Of a DNA stretch of 64,000 nucleotides, positions 28,851-38,058 are shown in pieces (positions within the stretch are counted from its first letter, which is position 1; the number at the start of each line of letters is the position of its first letter). The stretch comes from CAVTWJ01 sp963849485 (GTDB lineage Bacteria > Oederibacteriota > Muellerivitia > Muellerivitales > Muellerivitaceae), in the NCBI GenBank assembly GCA_963849485.1, contig CAWKIF010000162.1, positions 1 to 64,000 on the forward strand, written 5' to 3'. Under the pieces are notes generated by a model. The model did no database searches, was not told the origin of the DNA, and saw only the letters and a list, made by a program, of their open reading frames with translations. The position numbers and the translations under genes were made by a program.

Positions 28851-29187
28851 GATGGGTTTCCTCCGGTGCGGCAAAGGGTACGGCTCCCCCCAAAGCCTGG
28901 GGAAAGATCCGCTTGGACTTCAACATCTCATTAATTTCGGGATGCTGGGTCGACAGTGTGATGACGATCTGCACGCCCGAAAGATTGACTCCGCAGGTTT
29001 TGACGAGGTAGACGATGCATTCGAGCCGCTCCACGTCTTCCTGGGAATAAAGCCTGGTTTTCTTGAGGGTCCGGCAGGGGCAAATGAGCCCCATACGCTC
29101 GTACTGCCGGATGGTCTGCTCATGGAGATTTAAAAGCTGGGCCACCACGCTGATGGTGTAGATCGGATGTTCCCGGGAAACTTCCAT
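28834..29187 (-). CDS. hspR: HspR-type MerR-family repressor
   Basis: 117 residues. The MerR N-terminal helix-turn-helix (YTISVVAQLLNLHEQTIRQYERMGLICPCRT) is followed by RLYSQEDVERLECIVYL and GVNLSGVQIVITL, which are the conserved features of HspR repressors. HspR binds HAIR operators (CTTGAGT-N7-ACTCAAG); a core match lies in the promoter of this operon. The length is normal and it lacks an effector-binding C-terminal domain. It sits between a sigma factor (stop 16 nt upstream) and htrA, a stress-response grouping. Confidence 0.88.
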   Translation of the reverse strand: MEVSREHPIYTISVVAQLLNLHEQTIRQYERMGLICPCRTLKKTRLYSQEDVERLECIVYLVKTCGVNLSGVQIVITLSTQHPEINEMLKSKRIFPQALGGAVPFAAPEETHHDQAP

Positions 29188-29202
29188 TGGGTCGGCCCCG
29201 CC

Positions 29203-30054
29203 TTAGCTGAAATAATCTCGAAGTTGTTCAACGTCTTTGGAGCCCCGGATCTTGCGCATGGCGCGTTCCTCGATCTGGCGCACCCTTTCTTTCGAAATGC
29301 CCAGGCGCTGGCCGATTTCGTCCAGGGTCTTCGCGCCCGTTCCATCCAAACCGTAACGCCAGGTCAGGATCTGGCCGTCGCGTTCGTCCAGCTCTTTCAA
29401 GGCGCCCGTCACCTTGTTCGAGAGGTCCTGGCTCATCAATTCTTTCTCGAAAGATTCCAGGCTTCTGGGATCTTTCAGAAATTCGATGAGCGGGGTTTCA
29501 CCTTCCCCGACATGGGTGGTATCCAGGCTCAGGTAGCCGTGTGAGAATTTCTGAACTTCATCCCACGTTTCCCTTGAAATATCAGCCTTTTTCATCACTT
29601 CGCCGTCGCTGAGGGCTTCGCCCTTTTTCTCAGTGAGCGCGGCCACCTGTTTCGATATTTTACGCATTTTTTTTGACTGGCTTTGGGGAATTCGGACCAT
29701 ATCGCCCTTATCCATGATGGCGGCCAATATGGACTGGCGGATCCACCATACGGCGTAAGAAACAAACCTCACTCCCCTCTCGGGGTCGAAGGTCTTGGCG
29801 GCCTTGATCAACCCCAGGTTGCCCTCATTAATGAGGTCGAGGAAGCTCAAGCCCCGGTTCCGGAAACCCTTGGCCACGGATACGACAAATCGCAGGTTAG
29901 CCTCGATCATCAGGTTCATGGCGGTTGCATCCCCTTGTCGGGCGAGCCGGGCGGTTTCTTTTTCCTCTTCGGGGGTTAAAAGGGGTACCCGGGCAATTTC
30001 CCGCAGGTAGGTTCCCAACGACTTTTCTTCTGTAGTGAAGGGCATCTTTTCCAT
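29203..30054 (-). CDS. sigma-70 family sigma factor (RpoD/RpoS-like)
   Basis: 283 residues with regions 1.2 (GTYLREIARVPLLTPEEE), 2 (NLRFVVSVAKGFRNRGLSFLDLINEGNLGLIKAAKTFDPERGVRFVSYAVWWIRQSILAAI) and 3-4, the region 4.2 helix-turn-helix being LDEIGQRLGISKERVRQIEERAMRKIR. It lacks the long region 1.1 of primary sigma factors, so it is a group 2 or 3 factor, probably an alternative stress sigma. ATG with AGGAGG upstream. First gene of the unit with hspR and htrA. Its promoter is described separately. Confidence 0.93.
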   Translation of the reverse strand: MEKMPFTTEEKSLGTYLREIARVPLLTPEEEKETARLARQGDATAMNLMIEANLRFVVSVAKGFRNRGLSFLDLINEGNLGLIKAAKTFDPERGVRFVSYAVWWIRQSILAAIMDKGDMVRIPQSQSKKMRKISKQVAALTEKKGEALSDGEVMKKADISRETWDEVQKFSHGYLSLDTTHVGEGETPLIEFLKDPRSLESFEKELMSQDLSNKVTGALKELDERDGQILTWRYGLDGTGAKTLDEIGQRLGISKERVRQIEERAMRKIRGSKDVEQLRDYFS

Positions 30055-30125
30055 GGCAATTCCTCCTCATACAACATATAAAAACTATTAAATCGTATTC
30101 AGTAAATCGATCTAATGATTAATAG

Positions 30126-30154
30126 AATATATGAGTCGTATTGACTCATGTCAA
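30126..30154 (-). promoter_or_regulatory. sigma-70 promoter with HspR (HAIR) operator in the spacer
   Basis: On the minus strand TTGACA (30154-30149) and TATATT (30131-30126) are separated by exactly 17 bp. The spacer is part of a perfect palindrome, ATGAGTC-N5-GACTCAT (30131-30149), which contains TGAGT-N7-ACTCA, the invariant core of the HspR HAIR operator. Overlapping it is a second small palindrome (TTGAC-N4-GTCAA, 30141-30154). Binding by HspR would block RNA polymerase, giving autoregulation of sigma-hspR-htrA. Confidence 0.88.
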
Positions 30155-30312
30155 TCATAAAACTCAAAGTGGTGCTATTGATGCAAAAATAGGCCATTTT
30201 AAAAGAATTTAATGGCACCCTCATTTCAATTCGGGTTCCTTATTTTCTTTTGTCGGAATCAAGATGGAGTACCTTAATGCGGTTGTCACCGAAGAGGATG
30301 GAGTGAAGTAAT

Positions 30313-31038
30313 TTGAACACTTTTTTTCTTACCTTATCGCTCTCCTTGTTCGACAGCCTGTCGACCACACTACAGATCATCATTTTCGTTCTTCTACTTA
30401 CAACCACCCAGCCTCTTCGAAACGCCTGGGGATATCTGGCAGGCTTAACTGGGACCTATATAGCTTGTGGGATCGCGGGGTACCTGGCGCTGGACGAGTT
30501 ACGGATGCTCTTGAGCCGTTTATTCCCCATGAAGCCTATTCCCAACCCGGTTTATTACCAATCGGAATTTTTGACAGGCGTCTTCATGGCCGCGATAGGG
30601 CTCTGGTTCTTTTATAAAAAAAAGCGCAGGCCCCATGGGAGGTTGGTCACTTGGATCATCTCTAAACTGAAGAATATGAATATAGGGTTCGCCTTTGGGA
30701 TCGGAACTTTCATATCCCTCACTTCATTCCCCGGCTCGATTCCCTACCTGGTGGCCCTGGGCAAGTACTCCTCCCTTCAACTCAATTTTCCCGAAACGGC
30801 CGGATGGATCCTCTTTTATAACCTAGGCTATGCCCTGCCGATGATCCTGATCTTGGCCGCTTACCTGATGGCCCGGAGGAAAATCGATTTCGACCACGAT
30901 GCCCTGCATGGGCACGCGAACCAGCTGAACCGGCACTTGACGGCCTGGACCATGGTCGGTTTCGGGCTTTTATTTATGGTGGATGCGGGATGCTACTTTA
31001 CCCTGGGACAAGCATTGATTAAGGGAAGGTATTTTTAA
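30313..31038 (+). CDS. GAP-family integral membrane protein
   Basis: 241 residues, TTG start ten bases after GGAG. Six predicted membrane segments (about 8-28, 32-55, 82-98, 118-138, 155-180, 210-232) with a His-rich loop (HDALHGHANQLNRHL). The overall shape is that of GAP/LysE-like or cytochrome-c-biogenesis-type transporters, which have a six-TM fold. Substrate unknown. Divergent from the sigma operon. Confidence 0.62.
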   Translation: MNTFFLTLSLSLFDSLSTTLQIIIFVLLLTTTQPLRNAWGYLAGLTGTYIACGIAGYLALDELRMLLSRLFPMKPIPNPVYYQSEFLTGVFMAAIGLWFFYKKKRRPHGRLVTWIISKLKNMNIGFAFGIGTFISLTSFPGSIPYLVALGKYSSLQLNFPETAGWILFYNLGYALPMILILAAYLMARRKIDFDHDALHGHANQLNRHLTAWTMVGFGLLFMVDAGCYFTLGQALIKGRYF

Positions 31039-31101
31039 GACCGAACCATTGCTCTTCATTATTAGAAATGCTGGTTAAGATTATTGAACCTTTGGAGAAA
31101 A

Positions 31102-32151
31102 TTAGCTGTGTTTTTCCTTCTTTTGTGTTTTCAAAAATTGGCGCATGGTATCCAGGTAAAGGGCGGTGGAAACCGCCATGGGCAAGATAAAAAACGCGAA
31201 CCGGAAGAGCAAAGCCGCTACTACGGTTTGGTTAACATCCACCCCGAGAAGACTAAAGACAAAAGCCAGGGCCGACTCGCTGACTCCTAGACCACCCGGG
31301 ATCGGGTTGATGGTGGAGGTTAAAAAGAAAACGGTGAAGCCGACCATTAAAAGTCCAAGGGGAAGCTCGACCCCCACGGCTACAAAGCAAAAATACAGCG
31401 TCAGAGCCGTAAAACACCAATCCATGCAAACCCAAAAAAGCACCACAAATAACTGAATCCAGCCCTTGTGGAATAAGCGAATAGTGACATCGAGATCCTT
31501 CCGGATTTCCGCCAACCTCTTGATTGATGTCTTTCTTCTTAAAAAAAAATGTCCCAGCCAGTTGCCTGTCTTGACCGATACCTTGAAAAACCACCTGCGG
31601 AAATTGTTGTGCAGAAAAATCAACAGCATTAAAGTCACCAGGGAGATCAGGGCAACCATGAAACCCAAAACCAACCCTTCCCTGGTACCCCCAACGAATT
31701 CGGGATGTTCCCGCAAAAAGATAAGCCCCCCGAAGCTAACCCCCGCCAAAACCAGGTTGAAGATCATGTTTTGGGCGAAAGACAGGGGGATTGTTACGGA
31801 ATAAGGCACCTTGTGTTGTTTTAAAAGGAAAGAACGGATGGCCACCCCCGCCCATCCCCCGGAGGAAACGATGTAATTGATGGTCGCGGATATGAACATG
31901 ATAGGAAAAAACTGAACAAAGGGAATTTTGTGAGGCGTCAGTTCAAACAAACCATTAAAAGAGAGGGTAAAGGCCAGATAGGCGATAGCCGTGCAAATGA
32001 GGGCGAATACCAAGTATTCGATTCGAAGGTGGTGAAAAGTTTGGGCCAACTTGGGAAGATCGCTTTTGGCCGCCGTAAAAAGCGCCAGAATCATGATTCC
32101 AACTACGAAAAGAGAAACCACCCAAATGACTTTCTTGTTGTTCTCGGCCAA
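31102..32151 (-). CDS. UPF0104 / AglD-like integral membrane protein (lysylphosphatidylglycerol synthase TM domain type)
   Basis: 349 residues with about eight membrane segments. Segments SFNGLFELTPH, ATINYIVSSGGWAGVAIRSFLLK and STINPIPGGLGVSESAL are the conserved UPF0104 motifs (flippase-like domain shared with MprF and AglD2). The family's flippase or lipid transferase role is partly inferred. No soluble catalytic domain follows. Convergent with the upstream gene; terminator-like sequence belongs to the next unit. Confidence 0.85.
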   Translation of the reverse strand: MAENNKKVIWVVSLFVVGIMILALFTAAKSDLPKLAQTFHHLRIEYLVFALICTAIAYLAFTLSFNGLFELTPHKIPFVQFFPIMFISATINYIVSSGGWAGVAIRSFLLKQHKVPYSVTIPLSFAQNMIFNLVLAGVSFGGLIFLREHPEFVGGTREGLVLGFMVALISLVTLMLLIFLHNNFRRWFFKVSVKTGNWLGHFFLRRKTSIKRLAEIRKDLDVTIRLFHKGWIQLFVVLFWVCMDWCFTALTLYFCFVAVGVELPLGLLMVGFTVFFLTSTINPIPGGLGVSESALAFVFSLLGVDVNQTVVAALLFRFAFFILPMAVSTALYLDTMRQFLKTQKKEKHS

Positions 32152-32200
32152 TCCATACTCCTGAATTAATTCAAAAGTAAAAATCTAATTCGTGTTAAAT

Positions 32201-32227
32201 AAAAAAGCCCTGAAGAACCCAGGGCTT
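32201..32227 (-). terminator. terminator after the gyrA-linked kinase-like gene
   Basis: AAGCCCTG (minus strand 32227-32220) pairs with CAGGGCTT (32212-32205), loop GGTTCTT, followed by TTTTATTT, 28 bp after the stop of the kinase-like gene. It ends the gyrB-gyrA unit. Confidence 0.82.
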
Positions 32228-32254
32228 AATAGTTGGAAAATTTTTTCTCAAATG

Positions 32255-35200
32255 CTACTCGATCAGTTCCCCGTCGTTTTCCTTGATCGGTTCCTTTCCG
32301 ATGGGGCTACTCGCGTTCAAACCCCCGGGGGGAACGCCTGGCGCGGGAGCGGAAGGTTTCAACGGCGCTGGGGGCGCCGAGGGCTTAGGGACGGCCTCGT
32401 CGGTCTTGACCGTGTCCAAATTATCCAAATCAAATAGCCCTCCGGGAGGGGAGGTAGGCTTCAGGGAAGTGGGAACCACCTTGGGACCCCCTGGAGGCGG
32501 AAGAGGGTTCGGCGAAGGTGGAACAGGAGCGGAAGGGATTTTCGGCATCCCCAAGGGTGGGACAGCCGGAGTGGGTGGAACTTTGGGAGGAACCACCGGT
32601 CCACCTAAAGGAGGCGCGGGAGGGCGGAGGGGCATACCGGTGGCAGGGGGAACAGTCGGTGGCTGCGGTGCCGCGGGCGCTCCGGGAGCGGAAGGAACAG
32701 AGGGCGGAGGCGTAGCTGGCTTTGCGCCCAATAGAGAATCCAGGGTGCCCGGCTTTAGAGGCGACAAGGGTTTCGGCGGAACCAGGGGAGCTGGAGCGGA
32801 CGGGGCCCCTGGAACTTTGGCTGGCTCAGCAGGCGCTTTTTTATCCAGGAGTGCATCCAACAGGCCCGGAACGGGAATGGGGCCTTTGGGAGGCATCGGT
32901 GGTACGCGAAGTGGAGCGGACGGTTTCAATCCCAAGGGAGGTGCGCCAGGTGCCGGAACGGAAGGTTTAGGGCCAACCGGAGGAGCGCTAGTCGGTGGGG
33001 CGGGTGGAGCCCCGGAAGGCATGGAAACGGTGCTCGGCGTCCCTTTTTGAGGAACTGCCGTGACTGGTGGAACCTTCCCGGCAATGAGGGCATCTAAGAC
33101 CCCTGATCCGGTAGCGCCCAATTTTGGCGCCGAGGCGGGTGGTTTCATGGTCCCGAGGGGAAAGGAGGCCGTTGTTGAAGGAACGGGTTTTACGGCACCC
33201 AAGGCCGGTGCTTTCAAGGGTGAAGGAGAAGTATTGGCCGGGGGGGCAGAAAGAGCCGCCGCCGCGGCAGCTACCTCGCTGGGTTTTCGGTATTTCACTG
33301 GGAAGGTCAGAATCAAACGGGTCCCGGGATCGCTTTTTTCAGCCACGGCTCCCCCGCCATGCCCCGCCAGGATGGTTTTGACTAGGGCGAATTTCAAGCC
33401 CGTTCCCGCCAATTGGGGAGAGGCGGTGTGTTTCGGGTCGTAGAACTCATCAAACATGTGGGCCAGGCTTTCCGTCTTGACGTTCAGGCCCGGGTCCTCC
33501 ACCGTGACCTTCACGTTCTCCCCGAACGCTTCCACGGTGATGGGGATAGTAACCCCCCGGGGAGCGTCCTTAATGATCTGAAGGTAGAGAATATTCCAAA
33601 GCTGGTTGAAACGGCGGCGGATGATGGGGACCTTGGGCAAATTGGGTTTTGGCTCCACCCGCAGTTTGATGGTCTTCACCTCGGCCTGGGCCTGGAAGTT
33701 GAAGGCCAATCCCTCGATCTCCGACCCCAAGTTGACCTCTTCCCGTTTGGCGTCCTCGGATTCGATTTCCACCTGATAGATGTCCAAAAGATCGTTGATA
33801 AATTTTTCGAGTCGGGCGGACCGATTGATGACCATCCCCAGGAATTCCTGCTGCTTTTCGCTGATACCGCCCTGAACCGTTCCCAGGGCCGAGGAGACAT
33901 AGCCCTTGATGATGCCTAGAGTGGTCTTGAGCTCGTCAGCCATCGTACGAATGGCCGCGGCCCGGACCGAGGAAACTTGGATGGCGGAAGCGGCGGAAAC
34001 CGCGCTCAAAAGCTTGGCTTCCATTTCTTTTAACTTGGTTTCTGTTTCTTGGACCTTGGCCAGGGCGTCCGCCTGTGCCTTTTCGGCAACCGTGATCTGC
34101 CCTTTGAGTTGGGCATTCTCGGATTTTGACTGTTCGGTTTGATTGCGCAAACCCTCGGCCATGGCCTTCAGGGCATCGAGTTCCTTGAGCTTGTCGTTCA
34201 AGACTTGGGACTTCTCCCCAAGCTCGTTCTTGGCGCTTTGGGTCAATTGCTGGGCCGCGGAAACCTGGGCCGCCGCTTCCTTCGCCTTTTCTTCCATTTG
34301 AGTGCGGTATTGGCGGAGAGTATCCTCTTTTTCCTGTTGATTTTCCTGCCTCTCTTTTTCCAGGTTCTGCATCAGCATGGCGGCGGCCTGCACCATTTGG
34401 CCCACCTCGTCCGTGCCGAAGGCCTTAAGAATCTCAGGGGTAATGGGAACCTGGTTCTGAGCCGCGTTCAAAACCACCGCGCTGGCCCTGCGTAAAGGCG
34501 CGAGGATTGAGTTCAAGTAAAGCGACCCTAAAAGCAAAACCCAGGCGATAAGAATGAGAACCCCTAAACCGAAGGGGTTGTAAAAACATTTCAGAAAAAA
34601 TTCGGCGTTAAGCGTAGGTTTAGGAGTTGCCTTCGGGGCGGGGGCGGAGGGAACAATGGTGCTGTAGGGAACCTGGTTCACCACGCCTAGCTTGGCAAAT
34701 CCCAATGGAGCGTAAACCATGACGCTCACGCCGGGGTTGAGGGAGGAACTGGCCTGTTGGTTGGCCAAGTCGGTAGTGACCTTGGTCATCCAGGCTTCAT
34801 TATTGGGGTTGAAGGACTCCGTCAGCTTGGCGGGATTGGAATGGTAAAAATACCTTCCCGAATTGGCATCCAATATAAAATAAACCCCGCTCTTGGTGTC
34901 CCGGGGGTCGGGTGGGGTGAAAATATAACCCAGGTTGAACACCGCGATAACGATAGACTTGTCGGCGGAGGGCTGGGCGAAAAGGAAGGCGGGATAACCC
35001 AGGCGTTGGGTATAAAACTGGTAGGTCTTTCCTGGGTTTGACTGCAGCCTTTCCTGAATGGTCTTAAACTCGTCGGAAGCGGCATATTGCTGGGGGTCCG
35101 CCAAAATCGGCGCGGCCGGAACATTCTTGAGGATCTTCCCGTCAGGGGAAACCACTATCAGGCCCTGAACCCCGGGGTGGGAGGACTTGAAGTTGGTGAG

Positions 35201-35482
35201 GTCAGAATCCCCATGCTGGGCGGTTAAATTGGGAATGTCGTCATGGGTCTTGAGAATATTGTTGTAGAGGGTGGAAGCCAGGGTTCCCACCTGGCTTTGA
35301 AGGATGTTGACGGATGTATTGTTGACTTCCCCGGGGCCCTGGAGGGAAGCCGAAGGGGCCGGAGGGGCTTCGGTTAACTTCACCCCAAAATAAACCCCTG
35401 CGAGCAAGAGGATGGGAAGAACGCCGACGAGGAGGAGCGATTGGAAATATTTACCCTTCAATGGCTTCTCCTCCCTCTTCAT
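32255..35482 (-). CDS. degenerate sensor histidine kinase-like protein with proline-rich tail
   Basis: 1,075 residues from ATG 35482, overlapping gyrA by 32 nt. Order: membrane segment (about 14-34), extracytoplasmic domain (35-303; dCache-like), second membrane segment (304-324), HAMP-like linker, coiled coil (375-500), then a kinase-type dimerisation helix (about 511-560) and an HATPase-like domain (about 600-730). The H-box is MADELKTTL: the phosphoacceptor His is Asp516 and the usual Pro is Thr. The N-box lacks its key Asn (ILYLQIIKDAP); the G-boxes are partly kept (DPGLNV, GTGL). The remaining ~340 residues are a Pro/Ala/Gly/Lys-rich tail with repeated PP and APP. It is thus probably an inactive, structural or partner-regulating sensor rather than a kinase. 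Confidence 0.82.
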   Translation of the reverse strand: MKREEKPLKGKYFQSLLLVGVLPILLLAGVYFGVKLTEAPPAPSASLQGPGEVNNTSVNILQSQVGTLASTLYNNILKTHDDIPNLTAQHGDSDLTNFKSSHPGVQGLIVVSPDGKILKNVPAAPILADPQQYAASDEFKTIQERLQSNPGKTYQFYTQRLGYPAFLFAQPSADKSIVIAVFNLGYIFTPPDPRDTKSGVYFILDANSGRYFYHSNPAKLTESFNPNNEAWMTKVTTDLANQQASSSLNPGVSVMVYAPLGFAKLGVVNQVPYSTIVPSAPAPKATPKPTLNAEFFLKCFYNPFGLGVLILIAWVLLLGSLYLNSILAPLRRASAVVLNAAQNQVPITPEILKAFGTDEVGQMVQAAAMLMQNLEKERQENQQEKEDTLRQYRTQMEEKAKEAAAQVSAAQQLTQSAKNELGEKSQVLNDKLKELDALKAMAEGLRNQTEQSKSENAQLKGQITVAEKAQADALAKVQETETKLKEMEAKLLSAVSAASAIQVSSVRAAAIRTMADELKTTLGIIKGYVSSALGTVQGGISEKQQEFLGMVINRSARLEKFINDLLDIYQVEIESEDAKREEVNLGSEIEGLAFNFQAQAEVKTIKLRVEPKPNLPKVPIIRRRFNQLWNILYLQIIKDAPRGVTIPITVEAFGENVKVTVEDPGLNVKTESLAHMFDEFYDPKHTASPQLAGTGLKFALVKTILAGHGGGAVAEKSDPGTRLILTFPVKYRKPSEVAAAAAALSAPPANTSPSPLKAPALGAVKPVPSTTASFPLGTMKPPASAPKLGATGSGVLDALIAGKVPPVTAVPQKGTPSTVSMPSGAPPAPPTSAPPVGPKPSVPAPGAPPLGLKPSAPLRVPPMPPKGPIPVPGLLDALLDKKAPAEPAKVPGAPSAPAPLVPPKPLSPLKPGTLDSLLGAKPATPPPSVPSAPGAPAAPQPPTVPPATGMPLRPPAPPLGGPVVPPKVPPTPAVPPLGMPKIPSAPVPPSPNPLPPPGGPKVVPTSLKPTSPPGGLFDLDNLDTVKTDEAVPKPSAPPAPLKPSAPAPGVPPGGLNASSPIGKEPIKENDGELIE

Positions 35483-38022
35483 CCTTGGGCACATTGACAA
35501 CGGCAACAAGGCGGTCATCCTCGGCCATTTTAATCAAACGAACCCCCTGGGCCAACCTTCCCGTTGACTTGATTTCTTTGACCCGCTGGCGGATCACCTT
35601 GCCGGAAGCCGTCATGACAATGATCTCATCTTGATCTCCCACGGAGGCGATGGAGACCGCCACGCCATTTTTAGAGGTCGTCTTGATGTTGAGGATACCC
35701 TTGCCGCCCCTCCCCTGCCGGCGGTAGGCGGTGAATTGGGTGCGCTTGCCAAAGCCTTTTTCGGTAGCGGTAAGGAGCGACTTTCCTTCCTGTACCACTT
35801 CCATTCCGATAACGCGATCGTTCTTGCCGAGGCGGACACCCCGCACCCCCTTGCCCGCGCGTCCCACTTCCCGAACCATCTTCTCGGGGAAACGGATCGA
35901 AAGGCCCAGCCGAGTGGCCAGGAAAACATCCTTCTTGCTGTCGGTGATCTCGGCGGAAACCAGAACGTCACCCTTGTCGAGTGTGATGGCGATGATACCG
36001 CCCGCCCGGGGCTTGTCGAAGGCTGAGAGGCTGGTGTTCTTGATCAGCCCATTGGCCGTGGCCATCAGGATGCTGAATTTTTCGTTAAATTCCTTGACTG
36101 ATTTAACGGCCGAGATTTTTTCTTCCTCGCCCAATTTCAAGACGTTGGCGAGAGCGGTGCCCCGTGCGTAGCGCGATGCCTCCGGAATCTCGTAAACCTT
36201 CAACCAATGGGCCTTCCCGAAATTGGTGAAGATGAGTAGAAAGTCATGCGTCGAAGCGGTGTACATTCGCTCGACGAAATCTTCCTCCTTGATGCCCGAG
36301 CCGGTAACGCCCTTCCCTCCCCGGCGTTGTTTCTGGTAGGTGTCAATGTGGAGGCGCTTGATGTAGCCGCCGTGGGAGAGCGTAATGACGCACTGTTCGT
36401 CCTCGATCAGGTCCTCGATCTTCAGGTCTTCCGCCTTGCCGATGATCTCGGATCGTCGCGGGTCCGCGTACTTGATCTTCACCTCCGTCAGCTCGTCCTT
36501 GATGACCTGCCAGAGTTTTTTCTCGGAGGAAAGGATGCCCTTCAAGACCTCAATCGTTTTGAGGAGTTCCTTGTACTCGTCCTCGATTTTCTTGATTTCC
36601 AGGTTGGTCAATTGCCTCAACTGCATCTCGAGAATGGCCTGGGCCTGGATGGGGGACAAATCGAAATTTTGAATGAGGGCGACCTTCGCGTCCTCGGTGG
36701 ATTTGGAGGCGCGGATGGTCTTGATGACCTTGTCGAGGTTATCGAGCGCGATGCGCAGGCCCTCAAGAATGTGGGCGCGTTTCTCGGCCTTGTCCAATTC
36801 GAATTTGGTGCGGCGAATTACCACATCCTTGCGGTGTTCCAGGTAATGGAAGAGAAGCCCCTTGAGGTTGAGAACGCGAGGCTGGCCGTTCACCAGAGCC
36901 AGCATGATGATGCCGAAGGAAGTTCGCAGGGAGGTCTGCTGGAAGAGGTTGTTGAGGATGACCTGGGCGTTGACGTTCTTAGATACCTCGATCACGATGC
37001 GCATGCCGTCTCGGTCGGACTCGTCCCTCAGGTCGGTGATACCCTCGATTTTTTTATCCCGGACCAATTCGGCGATCTTCTCGATGAGCTGGGCCTTGTT
37101 CACCTGGAAGGGAATTTCGGTGATGATGATGCGCTCGCGTGTCCTTCTTGTCGGTCTCGATGCCCGCCTTGGCCTGCATGCGAACGCTTCCGCGTCCGGT
37201 GTTGTAGGCGTCCACGATGCCTTCCCGGCCCAGGATGAAGCCGCCGGTCGGGAAATCCGGGCCCTTGATGAAATGGACCAGGTCCTTGACGGTGGCCTGG
37301 GGGTTGTCGATCAGGTGCATAAGACCGTCGATGACTTCTCCCAAGTTGTGGGGTGGAACGTTGGTGGCCATGCCCACCGCGATGCCCTGGGAACCGTTGA
37401 CGAGAAAATTAGGAAAGGCGCAGGGGAGTACCACCGGCTCTTCCCTCGTGCCGTCATAGTTGGGGACGAAATCGACCGTATTCTTGTCGATATCCTTGAG
37501 CAGTTCCTCGGCCAGGGGGGACATACGCACTTCGGTATAACGCTCAGCGGCCGGAGGATCGCCGTCGATTGAGCCGAAGTTACCCTGTCCATCCACCAGC
37601 GGGTAGCGCATGGAAAAGTCCTGCGCCAGACGAACCATGGTGTCATAGACCGCCACGGTGCCGTGAGGATGGTAGTTGCCGGTGACGTCGCCCGTGACCT
37701 TGGCCGATTTACGATAGGGTTTTCGGGAGGTCAGGCTCAGGTCGTGCATTCCCATGAAGATGCGCCGATGGACGGGCTTCAGGCCGTCGCGCACATCGGG
37801 CAAGGCTCTCCCTACGATCACGCTCATGGCGTAATCGAGATAGGAATCCTTCATCTCGTCTTCGATATCAGTGGAGACGATATGGCCCCTGTTTTCATCA
37901 CCGCCGTCGCCGCCGAGGGCGGCTGGATTACCCTTGGCGGGCGGAGGGGTACCTTCTCCCTCTTCAGACAGAAGTTCGGGGGTTTCTATTTCAACGTTCT
38001 TGCGCTTTTTGGGCCTGGCCAT
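35451..38022 (-). CDS. gyrA: DNA gyrase subunit A, frameshifted
   Basis: Two frames together encode a complete GyrA of about 855 residues: the N-terminal frame (ATG at 38022 to about 37140) carries MARPKKRKN, the DIEDEMKDSYLDYAMSVI dimer region and the catalytic Tyr in ERYTEVRMSPL; the second (to 35451) begins near MNKAQLIEKIAELV and carries the GyrA box QRRGGKG that marks gyrase rather than topoisomerase IV. A one-base difference within 37131-37143 (ACACGCGAGCGC) breaks the frame: removing one C gives a DTERIIITEIPF junction. GyrA-GyrB introduce negative supercoils. Because gyrA is essential, the shift is probably an assembly error. Position 83 (E. coli numbering) is Val in the QRDR (HPHGTVAVYD). 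Confidence 0.93.
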
Positions 38023-38058
38023 TGCTTTCCTTTGCTTCTCTAGTCTTAGACCTTTGGG

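Noticed and set aside
32283..33050. Gly-rich 255-codon ORF on the plus strand
   Set aside because: It is the complement of the proline-rich tail of the kinase-like gene, a common artefact of high-GC low-complexity coding DNA.
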